64,000 nucleotides of DNA, from NCBI RefSeq assembly GCF_001623405.1, contig NZ_LUHG01000100.1, positions 186,001 to 250,000 of the forward strand, given 5' to 3'. Below are positions 17,832-26,322 of the stretch, piece after piece (within the stretch, counting starts at the first letter, position 1; every line of letters begins with the position of its first letter). The translations under genes and the position numbers were made by a program. This DNA comes from Hydrotalea flava. GTDB taxonomy: Bacteria > Bacteroidota > Bacteroidia > Chitinophagales > Chitinophagaceae. The notes below the pieces were generated by a model that searched no databases, was not told the origin of the DNA, and saw only the letters and a list, made by a program, of their open reading frames with translations.

Positions 17832-19718
17832 CTAAACATTCACAACCAACACGGGAATATGCACATGGTGCCTGACCGATTCAATAGTTTCGCCAAATAA
17901 ATAATCTTTAATACCCCGGTGTTGGTGTGCCCCCATTACCAATAAATTAGCTTTGTTTTTTTCAACAATACGCACAATTTCTTTTTTTCGGTTACGATAA
18001 CCCAGCTCATATATTGCCTCATAGCCCAATTGTTGTAATTGCATGGCATAATTTTTAAGCCGGTCTTTATCTTTCCGGGTTTCATCATCATCACTTTCTT
18101 TTCCTAAAAAAAGAGCCGATACACTTTCCACCACATGTATTAAAATAAAAACAGAAGCTTTATTACCCTGTGCCAAGGCATAAGCAATTAATTTTTCATC
18201 TTTAGCAGTAAAATCTAAAGCAATGGCAATTCTATTATTTTCTTCTAAACGCAAAGCATGTAATTGAGGGGTTTCACCATGTAATTTAATACTCTTACGC
18301 ATCTTGCGTTGAATGGCAAGGGGTAAGAATGTGGTCGTTAAAAACAACCACGATAAAAAAACTGCTCCTATACCAACAAGTATTTTCCATATATAATTTC
18401 CCGGTTCCTGATATAAAACAGCTACTTCTTCTATCACCATTTTTACATTCAAATAAATTAATATAATGGCTACTAACCATGATAATAATTTAATGGGCAA
18501 TGAAATGGTAAATTTGCCCATGGTTTCCTTATCGCTCACAAAATGTATGAGCGGAATCATGGCAAACCCTAATTGCACGCTCAGTATTACCTGACTTAAA
18601 ATAAGTAAGGCGTCTATCCTGTCATCACCATAAATTAAAATCGTAATTACAGCGGGAATAATAGCCAAAAGCCTTGTAATTAATCTGCGTAACCATGGAT
18701 TAATGCGGAGGCTGATGTAACCCTCCATCACAATTTGCCCGGCATAAGTGCCGGTAATGGTAGAGCTTTGGCCGGCAGCAATTAAGGCAATGGCAAATAA
18801 CAAAGGGGCCAGTTTAGAACCCAGCAATGGTTCTAATAAACGATGTGCATCTTCAATTTTTGCTACACCTGTATTACCGGTGGTAAAAAAAACAGAAGCA
18901 GCCAAAACCAAAATAGCAGCATTTACAAAAAATGCGGCATTCAACGCAATAGCACTATCAATATTATTGTAACGGATGGCTCTTTTAATACCCTCATCAT
19001 CTGTTTTTATTTTTCGCGTTTGTACTAATGCGGAGTGCAGATATAAATTATGCGGCATTACCGTAGCACCTATTATTCCTACAGCAATATATAATGCTTC
19101 TTTATTTAAATGATGGGGCACAAAACCATACATTACCTGATTTAAAACGGGATGCGCCAGAATAATTTCAATTAAGAAGGATACGCCAATAATGGCTACT
19201 AATGCTATAATAAAGGCTTCTAATTTGCGAATACCAAAATTTTGTAACCAAAGTAATAGCAGCGTATCCAACACTGTTAATGAAACACCCCATATTAAAG
19301 GCAATCCGGTCAATAAATTAATACCCAATGCCATACCCAGCACTTCGGCTAAATCGCAGGCAGCAATGGCAATTTCAGCAAGAATATATAAACAAAAATT
19401 TACAAATTTAGGATATATTTCTCTGTTGGCCTGGGCCAAATCTCTTCTTCTTACAATTCCTAATCGAGCACTTAAACTTTGCAATAACAAAGCCATTAAA
19501 TTACTCATTAATAATACCCATATAAGGCTGTAACCAAATTGAGCGCCACCCTGCAAATCGGTAGCCCAGTTTCCGGGATCCATATAACCTACACTCACCA
19601 AATAGGCAGGCCCAATATAAGCCAGTATTCTGCGCCAGCCTTTTCTGGGTTGCAGTGTATCTACACTTTCGTGTACTTCGCTTAAAGAATGTTCGTTACG
19701 TTGCACCAATCTATCCAT
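17832..19718 (-). CDS. mntH: Nramp-family divalent metal transporter fused to a universal stress protein domain
   Basis: Proton-coupled Mn2+/Fe2+ importer in the inner membrane. The Nramp core (about residues 30-455, eleven to twelve helices) keeps both metal-binding motifs, DPGNW with Asp47 and Asn50 in TM1, and MPHNLYLHS in TM6. The extra C-terminal region of about 150 residues (from about 480) is a UspA-like domain: it starts with NRIAIALDFTAKDEKLIAYAL, contains VMGAHQHRGIKDYLFGETIESV, the ATP-binding G-x2-G-x9-G-like loop, and ends in PVLVVNV. A plain MntH has about 410-450 residues, so this is a real fusion. It is transcribed alone from a TAnnTTTG promoter. Metal specificity (Mn versus Fe) cannot be told. 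Confidence 0.9.
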   Translation of the reverse strand: MDRLVQRNEHSLSEVHESVDTLQPRKGWRRILAYIGPAYLVSVGYMDPGNWATDLQGGAQFGYSLIWVLLMSNLMALLLQSLSARLGIVRRRDLAQANREIYPKFVNFCLYILAEIAIAACDLAEVLGMALGINLLTGLPLIWGVSLTVLDTLLLLWLQNFGIRKLEAFIIALVAIIGVSFLIEIILAHPVLNQVMYGFVPHHLNKEALYIAVGIIGATVMPHNLYLHSALVQTRKIKTDDEGIKRAIRYNNIDSAIALNAAFFVNAAILVLAASVFFTTGNTGVAKIEDAHRLLEPLLGSKLAPLLFAIALIAAGQSSTITGTYAGQIVMEGYISLRINPWLRRLITRLLAIIPAVITILIYGDDRIDALLILSQVILSVQLGFAMIPLIHFVSDKETMGKFTISLPIKLLSWLVAIILIYLNVKMVIEEVAVLYQEPGNYIWKILVGIGAVFLSWLFLTTTFLPLAIQRKMRKSIKLHGETPQLHALRLEENNRIAIALDFTAKDEKLIAYALAQGNKASVFILIHVVESVSALFLGKESDDDETRKDKDRLKNYAMQLQQLGYEAIYELGYRNRKKEIVRIVEKNKANLLVMGAHQHRGIKDYLFGETIESVRHHVHIPVLVVNV

Positions 19719-19730
19719 AAATATTACTTA

Positions 19731-19738
19731 CAAAAATA
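19731..19738 (-). promoter_or_regulatory. -7 promoter element of mntH
   Basis: Minus-strand TATTTTTG matches TAnnTTTG, 12 bases before the ATG, so the 5' leader would be only a few bases. Confidence 0.55.
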
Positions 19739-19806
19739 ATGGTTAATCTTCCTTAAACTATAAAACTTACCACAGATGTATTACTTTAGTGCCTGAAATA
19801 AACGCC

Positions 19807-20766
19807 ATGAAAAGTATTCAACAGCTTATTACGTTTATACTCATCTTCATTTTTTTAGTCGGCTGCCAAACACATTCTGGCGACTTAAGTGGTACAAAAC
19901 CAGTTAGCAGCAACGATTTTTTTGCTGCCTTCCCTCCCATTGGGTTGCCCATTACCATTGTCGATACCAACATCAATTCATTTGCCGACACTACTGTAAT
20001 AGGTATAAAAGCCATGTCTCAGTTTATACCCGATAGTATTTTAAATCATTTCCATCTCAATAAAAAAGCCATTATACATCCCGTAGGAAGTATTCAGAAA
20101 TTAAAAGAGAAATACCTTTTGGCTAACTTCAGCTATAAAAATAATACCATACTTGGGGTATTTGTGTTTAACGAAAAGAATGAATTTCTGGCTGCAAAAA
20201 ATTTGGTTCAATCAAAACAAAATGATGGTTATGTACACAGTGTATATATTAATAAAGAACCTACTTTTTTAATTAGCCGGGAAAAATACAGTGCTGATAA
20301 AAAGTTGTTATATACCCGTACAGGCTGGGTGTATAACAGCGGAAATGCCTTTATGGTAGCTATGAATGATGGCAATGAAGATGAATTAAAAAACAATACC
20401 ATCATTAATCCTATTGATACTTTGCCCGAAAAAAATAAACACAGTGGCAATTATGCAAAAAACTCAAAAAATTTTATTGCAATAAGGGATGGTAAAACCC
20501 CCAAATTATATCATTTTTTTATTCACTTTGAAAACAAAGATAATTGTAACGGCGAATTAAAGGGAATGATGAAAATGGTGGGTGAAGATAAAGCCGTATA
20601 TAAAGAAATTGGGGAACCCTGCAGTATAGAATTTACATTTAAAAACAACGAAATTACTTTTAAAGAAAATGGCAAATGCGGCAATAAACGCGGCATACAA
20701 TGCTATTTTGATGATACCTATCCTAAACAAAAATCACATAAGATCATTAAGAAAAAAAGAACCTGA
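19807..20766 (+). CDS. Hypothetical lipoprotein
   Basis: I do not recognise this 319-residue protein. The N-terminus MKSIQQLITFILIFIFLVGC is a lipoprotein signal with the lipobox LVGC, so the protein should be anchored in a membrane by its Cys20. The rest is soluble, lysine- and asparagine-rich, with a beta-type pattern. It includes a C-terminal part containing three cysteines (DNCNGELKG, EPCSIEFTF, KCGNKRGIQCYF) that could form disulfides, and a very basic tail (KKKRT). I start at the ATG at 19807; the upstream GTG frame adds only six residues in front of the signal. Divergent from mntH with 88 bases between them; possible coregulation is speculative. Confidence 0.7.
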   Translation: MKSIQQLITFILIFIFLVGCQTHSGDLSGTKPVSSNDFFAAFPPIGLPITIVDTNINSFADTTVIGIKAMSQFIPDSILNHFHLNKKAIIHPVGSIQKLKEKYLLANFSYKNNTILGVFVFNEKNEFLAAKNLVQSKQNDGYVHSVYINKEPTFLISREKYSADKKLLYTRTGWVYNSGNAFMVAMNDGNEDELKNNTIINPIDTLPEKNKHSGNYAKNSKNFIAIRDGKTPKLYHFFIHFENKDNCNGELKGMMKMVGEDKAVYKEIGEPCSIEFTFKNNEITFKENGKCGNKRGIQCYFDDTYPKQKSHKIIKKKRT

Positions 20767-20961
20767 AATTTTCTATTCATTGGGTAGGGCACTTGTTTCA
20801 ATCGATTGCGGTTTATAAAATTTAAACTTTTATGTGCTATAATTGAAGCTTTTAACATAGTTTCACTTTTTAGGTCTAATTAATGTGTAAAAAATACATT
20901 TTAAATAAAACCCTTTATATTGCAAGCCCAATTCAAATAACCAATCAAGAAAAAGTAATTT

Positions 20962-22614
20962 ATGAACTTCCGAAGTTATCATGTGCCATATGTTGTAAGC
21001 GAACAATACAATAAAAGAGCAGCCTATTTTTCAATGGAATTTGCGATTCATCAGCCACTTAAAATATATAGTGGCGGCTTAGGATTTTTAGCAGGTTCGC
21101 ACTTGCGAAGTGCTTATGAATTAAGACAGAATATGATAGGTATTGGAATTTTGTGGAAATATGGCTATTACGACCAAACCAGAAATCAGGATCAAACCCT
21201 GCAACCCACCTGGATGGAAAAAATATATTCATTTTTAGAAGATACGGGCATTAAATTTCAAATTATTATACATGATCATCCGGTATGGGTAAAGGCCATG
21301 TATTTGAATCCTGAAACTTTTAAATCAGCACCTCTGTTTTTATTAACTACCGACTTGCCGGAAAATGATTATGTATCGCAAACCATTTCACACCGGTTGT
21401 ACGATGCCAATGTATCTACCAAAATTGCCCAATTTATGCTATTGGGTATAGGCGGGGCCAAATTAATGGATGAACTTGGATTTAATCCGGATGTATATCA
21501 TTTAAATGAAGCACATGGTGTATCGGCTGCTTTTTATTTAATGAATAAATTTAAAAGTGTTGAAAAAGTAAAAGAACATCTGGTATTTACTACCCATACA
21601 CCAGAGGAAGCAGGCAATGAAAAACACGATATTTATCTCTGTCAGAAAATGAGTTATTTCTGTGGTATTAGCATTGATGAAGTAAGACGTTTAACCGGTA
21701 TTACAGATGATTTATTCAACCATTCATTAGCAGCCCTGCGTTTTGCACGTAAAGCCAATGGCGTTAGCCGGCTGCACGGTGAAGTAAGCAGAAAAATGTG
21801 GAGTCATTACATCGGCATTTGTGAGATTATTCACATTACCAATGCACAAAACTGGCGTTACTGGGCAGATAAACAGTTGTACAAAGCCATGGAAGAGGGC
21901 AATGATCTTGCTTTTGATGACAGAAAAAACTATTTGAAGAAAAGAGCATTTGAAATTGTAGCTGACCAGACCGGTAAATTATTTGACCCTAATGTATTAA
22001 CCATTGTTTGGGCCAGAAGATTTGCAGGGTATAAACGTGCCGACTTTCTTACACAGGATTTAGAAAGATTTGAAAAACTGATCAATAGCTCTGACCAGCC
22101 GGTACAAATTATTTGGGCCGGGAAACCTTATCCGGTTGATTATCCTGCCATCAGCCAATTTAATAATTTGGTGCATTTAAGTAAAAATTATAAAAATGTA
22201 GCTGTATTAATTGGATATGAACTTACATTAAGCAAAAGGTTAAAACAGGCGGCAGATGTTTGGTTAAACAACCCCCGTGTGCCCAGAGAAGCATCCGGCA
22301 CCAGTGGCATGACGGCAGCTATGAATGGAGCAGTTAATTTTTCAACAGATGATGGCTGGATTCCGGAATTTGTAAATCATGGCAATAATGGTTTTGTAGT
22401 GCCCAAGGCAGATTATGAAAACTTAAGTATACACGATCAGGACAATTATGACCTGAATAAGATGTATGAAATTTTAGAACAACAAATTGTGCCACTTTAT
22501 TATAAAAATTTTGAAACCTGGCGCCAAATTATGAAAAATGGAATGCGTGATGTGCGTTTTCAATTTGATAGCAATAGAATGGCACATGAGTATTACGAGT
22601 TAATGTACAAATAA
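20962..22614 (+). CDS. glgP: Alpha-glucan phosphorylase homologue (GlgP-like) lacking the PLP lysine
   Basis: GT35-type protein of 550 residues, of the short alpha-glucan phosphorylase class (TIGR02094-like). Recognisable parts are YFSMEFAIHQPLKIYSGGLGFLAG at the start, HLNEAHG, TTHTPEEAGNEKH, RFAGYKRA and VDVWLNNPR-like ADVWLNNPRVPREASGTSG. The next residues read GMTAAMNG, whereas active phosphorylases have Lys (GMKAAMNG or NMKFMLNG) as the PLP Schiff-base residue: Thr451 is encoded by ACG at 22312-22314. The reading frame is otherwise intact. If PLP cannot be bound, phosphorolysis in the usual way is not expected. The role in glycogen use is therefore inferred only from family. No other glycogen gene is adjacent; a strong terminator follows. 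Confidence 0.82.
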   Translation: MNFRSYHVPYVVSEQYNKRAAYFSMEFAIHQPLKIYSGGLGFLAGSHLRSAYELRQNMIGIGILWKYGYYDQTRNQDQTLQPTWMEKIYSFLEDTGIKFQIIIHDHPVWVKAMYLNPETFKSAPLFLLTTDLPENDYVSQTISHRLYDANVSTKIAQFMLLGIGGAKLMDELGFNPDVYHLNEAHGVSAAFYLMNKFKSVEKVKEHLVFTTHTPEEAGNEKHDIYLCQKMSYFCGISIDEVRRLTGITDDLFNHSLAALRFARKANGVSRLHGEVSRKMWSHYIGICEIIHITNAQNWRYWADKQLYKAMEEGNDLAFDDRKNYLKKRAFEIVADQTGKLFDPNVLTIVWARRFAGYKRADFLTQDLERFEKLINSSDQPVQIIWAGKPYPVDYPAISQFNNLVHLSKNYKNVAVLIGYELTLSKRLKQAADVWLNNPRVPREASGTSGMTAAMNGAVNFSTDDGWIPEFVNHGNNGFVVPKADYENLSIHDQDNYDLNKMYEILEQQIVPLYYKNFETWRQIMKNGMRDVRFQFDSNRMAHEYYELMYK

Positions 22615-22640
22615 TTTATATTTATAATAAAAATAAAAAT

Positions 22641-22672
22641 CTGCTGTTCCTATCAATACAGCAGGTTTTTTT
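22641..22672 (+). terminator. Terminator after the glucan phosphorylase gene
   Basis: Perfect 7-bp stem CTGCTGT with ACAGCAG, 10-base loop, then G and seven T. Confidence 0.88.
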
Positions 22673-22734
22673 GGATGGAACCAGCGGTTTTGTTTTAAAC
22701 CCACAAGCACGAACAGTTCATCACTTAAATAAAC

Positions 22735-22772
22735 AAAAAAAGCTCCTTACAAATAAAGTAAAGGGCTTTTTT
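22735..22772. terminator. Second hairpin, terminator of the OmpA gene
   Basis: AAGCTCCTTAC and GTAAAGGGCTT form an imperfect stem flanked by A-run on the left and T-run on the right; in minus orientation it ends the OmpA transcript. Confidence 0.7.
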
Positions 22773-22793
22773 AAAAATGATGATTAAAACCAA

Positions 22794-24158
22794 TTAGTAA
22801 TATCTGAGTTTTAATTCTACCCTCCTGTTCATGGCTCTGCCTTTGGCAGTTTTATTATCAGCAACAGGTTTTTTAGAACCATAACCGGTTGCATGCAACC
22901 GATCGGCACTAATACCACCTTTATCAACAAAGTATTGCATTACCGCATTGGCACGTTTAACACTTAAAGCCTGGTTTACAGCTTCACTACCTACGTTATC
23001 TGTATAACCTTCAATATCTAATTTTAAATTAGGATCATCTTGTAAAATTTTTACCAATTCACTTAATGGCTTGTAAGAATTCGCAATTAATTGTGAACTA
23101 CCTGTTGAGAAAAAGATGTTTTTGGCAATGCTATTCACTCTCACAATTACCTCTTCTTTTACAACAGGGCAACCAAAGTTTTCTTTTACACCAAAAACAT
23201 TGGGGCATTTATCTTCTTCATCATTAATGCCATCCCCATCTGAGTCTGGCACCGGGCAACCCTGATAACGTGCAACTCCTGCCACATTCGGACATTTGTC
23301 TTCATCATCATTAATGCCATCCCCATCTGTATCAGGAATGGGGCAACCATTATATTTGGGCAAACCCGGAACGGTAGGGCATTTATCATTATCATCAGTA
23401 ACGCCATCACCATCTGTATCAGGCACAGGACATCCATTGTATTTTGCAACACCGGGTACTGTGGGGCATTGGTCTTTATCATCAGTAATACCATCATCAT
23501 CAGTATCTTTTGGTACTTCCTTTACAGGTGGTGGTGGCGCAGCCAATTTTACCTGTTTTTTGCCGGGAGCAATGGGTGAGGCAAAACCTAAACTATATTG
23601 AAAATTATAGTTGGTTAAATCTGAAATCCCCAAATGATAGGAATATTGCAGATTAATAAAATTGCCTTCGCCCAAATTAAATTGCAAACCTGTTCCAACT
23701 GGAATATAGGCTCCAAAATAAGTGCCGGCATACATGGATGCACCAACTCCGGCAGATAAATAAGGCACCATAAAATACTTATCTGTTAATAATTTTAAAT
23801 TTACACTGGCATCGGCTTCCAATAAAAATTTATCCTGAAATGGTGCTTGTACACCACTCTTGTATAGGAATGGATATTTTAAGAATGAACCTCCAATACC
23901 CGCCATAAAATCTAAATGATCTGTTAAACCTTGAAAATACTGCACATTTAACCCCGGCGACATATCCTTCATTTTTGTCCATTGGCGATTCTCAAAAACA
24001 GTAGTAATTGAACTGCTGCCAATTAAATCGGGGGTTTTAAAATCCTTGAGAAAGAAATTGATACTCAAAGAAGGCCTTTTTATCAGCTGTGTTGCTTCCT
24101 GGCCGAATACAGAAAGCATACCGCCAATACTGATTAAAAGTAGTAGGGTTTTCTTCAT
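22794..24158 (-). CDS. OmpA family outer-membrane protein with thrombospondin type-3 repeats
   Basis: Outer-membrane protein of 454 residues. Order of parts: signal peptide (1-19, ending in VFGQ), a beta-barrel-like N-terminal domain (about 25-200), a proline-rich hinge, four calcium-binding thrombospondin type-3 repeats (218-332, DxDGDGxxD...KCP pattern, period 29 residues) and an OmpA-like peptidoglycan-binding domain (about 340-454) with DIEGYTDNVGSEAVNQALSVKRA, holding the Asp and Arg that bind diaminopimelate. It links the outer membrane to peptidoglycan. Typical of Bacteroidota. It is followed on the same strand by nothing and preceded by its own -7 element; the RlpA gene lies upstream. 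Confidence 0.92.
   Translation of the reverse strand: MKKTLLLLISIGGMLSVFGQEATQLIKRPSLSINFFLKDFKTPDLIGSSSITTVFENRQWTKMKDMSPGLNVQYFQGLTDHLDFMAGIGGSFLKYPFLYKSGVQAPFQDKFLLEADASVNLKLLTDKYFMVPYLSAGVGASMYAGTYFGAYIPVGTGLQFNLGEGNFINLQYSYHLGISDLTNYNFQYSLGFASPIAPGKKQVKLAAPPPPVKEVPKDTDDDGITDDKDQCPTVPGVAKYNGCPVPDTDGDGVTDDNDKCPTVPGLPKYNGCPIPDTDGDGINDDEDKCPNVAGVARYQGCPVPDSDGDGINDEEDKCPNVFGVKENFGCPVVKEEVIVRVNSIAKNIFFSTGSSQLIANSYKPLSELVKILQDDPNLKLDIEGYTDNVGSEAVNQALSVKRANAVMQYFVDKGGISADRLHATGYGSKKPVADNKTAKGRAMNRRVELKLRYY
23163..23507 (-). repeat. Tandem 87-bp repeats encoding thrombospondin type-3 units
   Basis: Four units of about 29 codons inside the OmpA gene, each with DxDGDGxxDxxDKCP. Units differ by several substitutions, so they are old at the DNA level. 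Confidence 0.85.
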
Positions 24159-24177
24159 AATGTTAATTTTATTGTAG

Positions 24178-24185
24178 CAAAAATA
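24178..24185 (-). promoter_or_regulatory. -7 promoter element of the OmpA gene
   Basis: Minus-strand TATTTTTG matches TAnnTTTG; the ATG follows 19 bases later. Confidence 0.6.
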
Positions 24186-24247
24186 AAGGGGTTATTCAAT
24201 TTTAATAAAATTATTACAATTTTAATATTCAGTTAATGTTAACATCC

Positions 24248-24658
24248 TCATTCCAACGTGTCTTTATCTACCTCTTCTACCCTTACTTTCACCAGTCCAC
24301 GCTTCATAAATTGCAGTTTTCGGGCAGCAGTTCTGCTTAAATCAATTACCCTCCCTTTTTTGGCCATGTGCTTGCTCATTCTGTCATTAATCCGCACAAT
24401 CACCGATTTATCATTTCTCAGGTTAGTTACCCTTACCCAGGTATTCAATTTAAAGCTGTTGCTGGCTGCTGTCATATTTTTGTTATCAAAACGCTCTCCG
24501 GTTGCGGTTTTGGTACCAGTTAAATTTAAACTGTAAAAACTGGCAATACCAGTTACCGTTTTGGGCTTTTTTACAGCTATGGAATCCATGCTATCCTGGC
24601 ACTTTCCAATTACAGCAAGGCTTAAAAAAAACAAAAAGTTAAGTAAAAAAATTTTCAT
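24248..24658 (-). CDS. RlpA-like septal ring protein, double-psi beta-barrel
   Basis: Exported protein of 136 residues of the RlpA family; E. coli-type members are lipoproteins and some are lytic transglycosylases acting on naked glycan strands at septa. After the signal peptide (1-20, Phe/Leu-rich, ending in VIGKC) the DPBB domain covers about 35-130: TGIASFYSLNLTGTKTATGERFD, the asparagine/threonine part MTAASNSFKLNTWVRVTNLRN, and VIVRINDRMSKHMAKKGRVIDLSRTAARKL, with the conserved Asp of the NDR motif. It lacks a SPOR domain. Cys20 could be a lipid attachment site, but the lipobox is weak. Same strand as the OmpA gene, 89 bases apart, with a promoter between. Confidence 0.85.
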   Translation of the reverse strand: MKIFLLNFLFFLSLAVIGKCQDSMDSIAVKKPKTVTGIASFYSLNLTGTKTATGERFDNKNMTAASNSFKLNTWVRVTNLRNDKSVIVRINDRMSKHMAKKGRVIDLSRTAARKLQFMKRGLVKVRVEEVDKDTLE

Positions 24659-24876
24659 TTGCTATTATTTAGTTTAAAAAACTACCGCCGGTTCATTATT
24701 ATTCTATATGAACATATCGGCCAGCGGTTACTTACTTTCATCCAAAATGGAGTTAAGTATTGATTAACAAGATCTTATATACCATTATAAGCATCTTGCA
24801 ATAAATAATTTCTATATACTGTATATATTAGTGTGTATAAAAAAGTTGTTATCGCAACAATCTAATTTAACCGAAA

Positions 24877-25662
24877 ATGCGACATTTTAGCAGGATGATA
24901 CCTGAAATATTAACAAACTCAACTCCAAAGTACATTCATTGTAAACTACATAAAGGATATTGGTTTTATTGTATTTGCTTTTGTGCAATGTTTGGCTGTG
25001 CCTTTCACCCAAGTACTGTGCCAAAAAATGAAAATACAGCATTCATATCAGAAAATCTACACAATTTTAAACATTTTGATGCTGCATTTGATTGTTTGCA
25101 TATGATAAACCTGAATGAATTTGTACCTAACATTTACATTGACTTGCGTTATGCCGGAAATGATAATTTTATGCATACCCCTATGTATCCTTTCCATACG
25201 GCTATTGCCTATGCCAGAAAACCGGTAGCTGAAGCTTTAAAAGCAGTACAAGAAGCATTGAATGCAAAAGGATTATCCTTAAAAATTTGGGATGCCTACC
25301 GACCTTATGCAGTTACTGTGGCATTTTGGAAAAGGGTGCATGATGAACGATATGTAGCCAATCCTGCTAATGGCAGTGGCCATAACAGAGGTATTGCAGT
25401 AGATGTTACTTTGGTTCAATTACATAACGGTATGCCATTAGACATGGGTACTGATTTCGATAATTTTACGGATAGTGCGCATGGTAATTTTAGTCAATTT
25501 CCATCGCAAATATTGGCGAATCGAAAACTATTGCAGGATATAATGACAACACACGGGTTCAAGGCTTTGCCTACTGAGTGGTGGCATTTTAGTTGGATCA
25601 ATGCAGCAAATTTTCCTGTTCTGAATATTCCTTTTAAAAAGATGAAAAAAATAGTACAATAA
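24877..25662 (+). CDS. D-alanyl-D-alanine dipeptidase (VanX/DdpX family)
   Basis: Zinc dipeptidase of family M15D that cleaves D-Ala-D-Ala; in non-resistant bacteria it recycles cell-wall dipeptides. The zinc ligands are visible: SGHNRGIAVDVTL gives His169 and Asp176, and EWWHF gives Glu234 as catalytic base and His237. The substrate-binding Arg is in DAYRPY. The N-terminal extension of about 75 residues has a hydrophobic part with several Cys (YWFYCICFCAMFGC), which fits an export or lipoprotein signal; the true start may be one of the Mets before it. No vanHA-type genes are adjacent, so this is not a resistance cluster. It converges on the thiamine-binding protein gene with a 15-base gap. 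Confidence 0.88.
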   Translation: MRHFSRMIPEILTNSTPKYIHCKLHKGYWFYCICFCAMFGCAFHPSTVPKNENTAFISENLHNFKHFDAAFDCLHMINLNEFVPNIYIDLRYAGNDNFMHTPMYPFHTAIAYARKPVAEALKAVQEALNAKGLSLKIWDAYRPYAVTVAFWKRVHDERYVANPANGSGHNRGIAVDVTLVQLHNGMPLDMGTDFDNFTDSAHGNFSQFPSQILANRKLLQDIMTTHGFKALPTEWWHFSWINAANFPVLNIPFKKMKKIVQ

Positions 25663-25677
25663 TTTGTAGGAATGGAA

Positions 25678-25977
25678 TTACTGAAGAAATTTTTGTGTTT
25701 TTTCAATCCCTGTAATATCCATACTACTTCTTATCTGAAGCTGAATATTCTGAATCCATTCGGCGCAGCCACGTTGGTATAAATGCTCATTAATGGCTTG
25801 TATTACCTGCATCACCGCATCATATTTTCCTTCAATTACAGTAGCAAAAGGCCCAACTTCATAATCAATACCCGACTGTTGAATAATTGCAATGGCTTCA
25901 TCTACCCACTCGTAGGGATGCTTATCTGTAACAATTGGCATAATTTGAATGGACGCATTAACTATGAATTGATGCAT
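25678..25977 (-). CDS. Thiamine-binding protein, MTH1187/YkoF-like (DUF77)
   Basis: Small ferredoxin-like-fold protein (99 residues) of the thiamine-binding MTH1187/YqgV family. The pattern NASIQIMPI, then HPYEWVDEAIAIIQQSGIDYEVGPFATVIEGKYDAVM, is characteristic. Start at the ATG at 25977 aligns with relatives; an ATG at 25998 would overlap the preceding gene by 11 bases and add 7 residues. It is the last gene of the minus-strand block that begins with the aromatic genes. No thiamine genes are nearby, and the physiological role is not known. Confidence 0.82.
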   Translation of the reverse strand: MHQFIVNASIQIMPIVTDKHPYEWVDEAIAIIQQSGIDYEVGPFATVIEGKYDAVMQVIQAINEHLYQRGCAEWIQNIQLQIRSSMDITGIEKTQKFLQ

Positions 25978-25987
25978 AATATAAATT

Positions 25988-26290
25988 TTATATTTCAAAA
26001 ATATTTACAATTGCATTCAAAGAAATAGTTCCATAAACATGAGGAAACTGATCCTGTAAGGTTGGAGATGATTCGTATTTTAAAGGAACATTTAATTGAA
26101 GGGTATCAATGGTTAATTGAAGTAAATTAATTTCACTGGCATAATAACGTTCTAGCACGCCGGCAATTTGCTTATAGGAACAACAATGAATAAACCCTTC
26201 AGATTGCAACGAAGGGGCCGTATAATAGCCCAATTGCAGCGCAACAGCCCATTGTTGTTTTGTAGTGATATGATAAATTATTGGTGACAT
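25988..26290 (-). CDS. DUF952 domain-containing protein
   Basis: 100-residue protein of DUF952, a small family distantly similar to glutathione S-transferase-like folds and of unknown function. Recognisable pieces are IIYHITTKQQWAVAL, then SEGFIHCCSYKQIAGVLERYY with the conserved Ser/Glu-Gly-Phe-Ile-His, and FPHVYGTISLNAIV near the end. It lies 32 bases after aroC and 10 before the thiamine-binding gene, so it is probably in the same transcript. Confidence 0.84.
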   Translation of the reverse strand: MSPIIYHITTKQQWAVALQLGYYTAPSLQSEGFIHCCSYKQIAGVLERYYASEINLLQLTIDTLQLNVPLKYESSPTLQDQFPHVYGTISLNAIVNIFEI

Positions 26291-26322
26291 TATTTTATAA
26301 CATAATTTTCATCAGAGATCCA

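Noticed and set aside
23163-23507. Repeat region as a recombination hot spot or mobile element
   Set aside because: The 87-bp units encode standard thrombospondin type-3 repeats and have diverged at DNA level.
24877-25662. Vancomycin-resistance role for the VanX-like dipeptidase
   Set aside because: No vanH, vanA, vanR or vanS genes are nearby, and such dipeptidases are common in ordinary cell-wall recycling.
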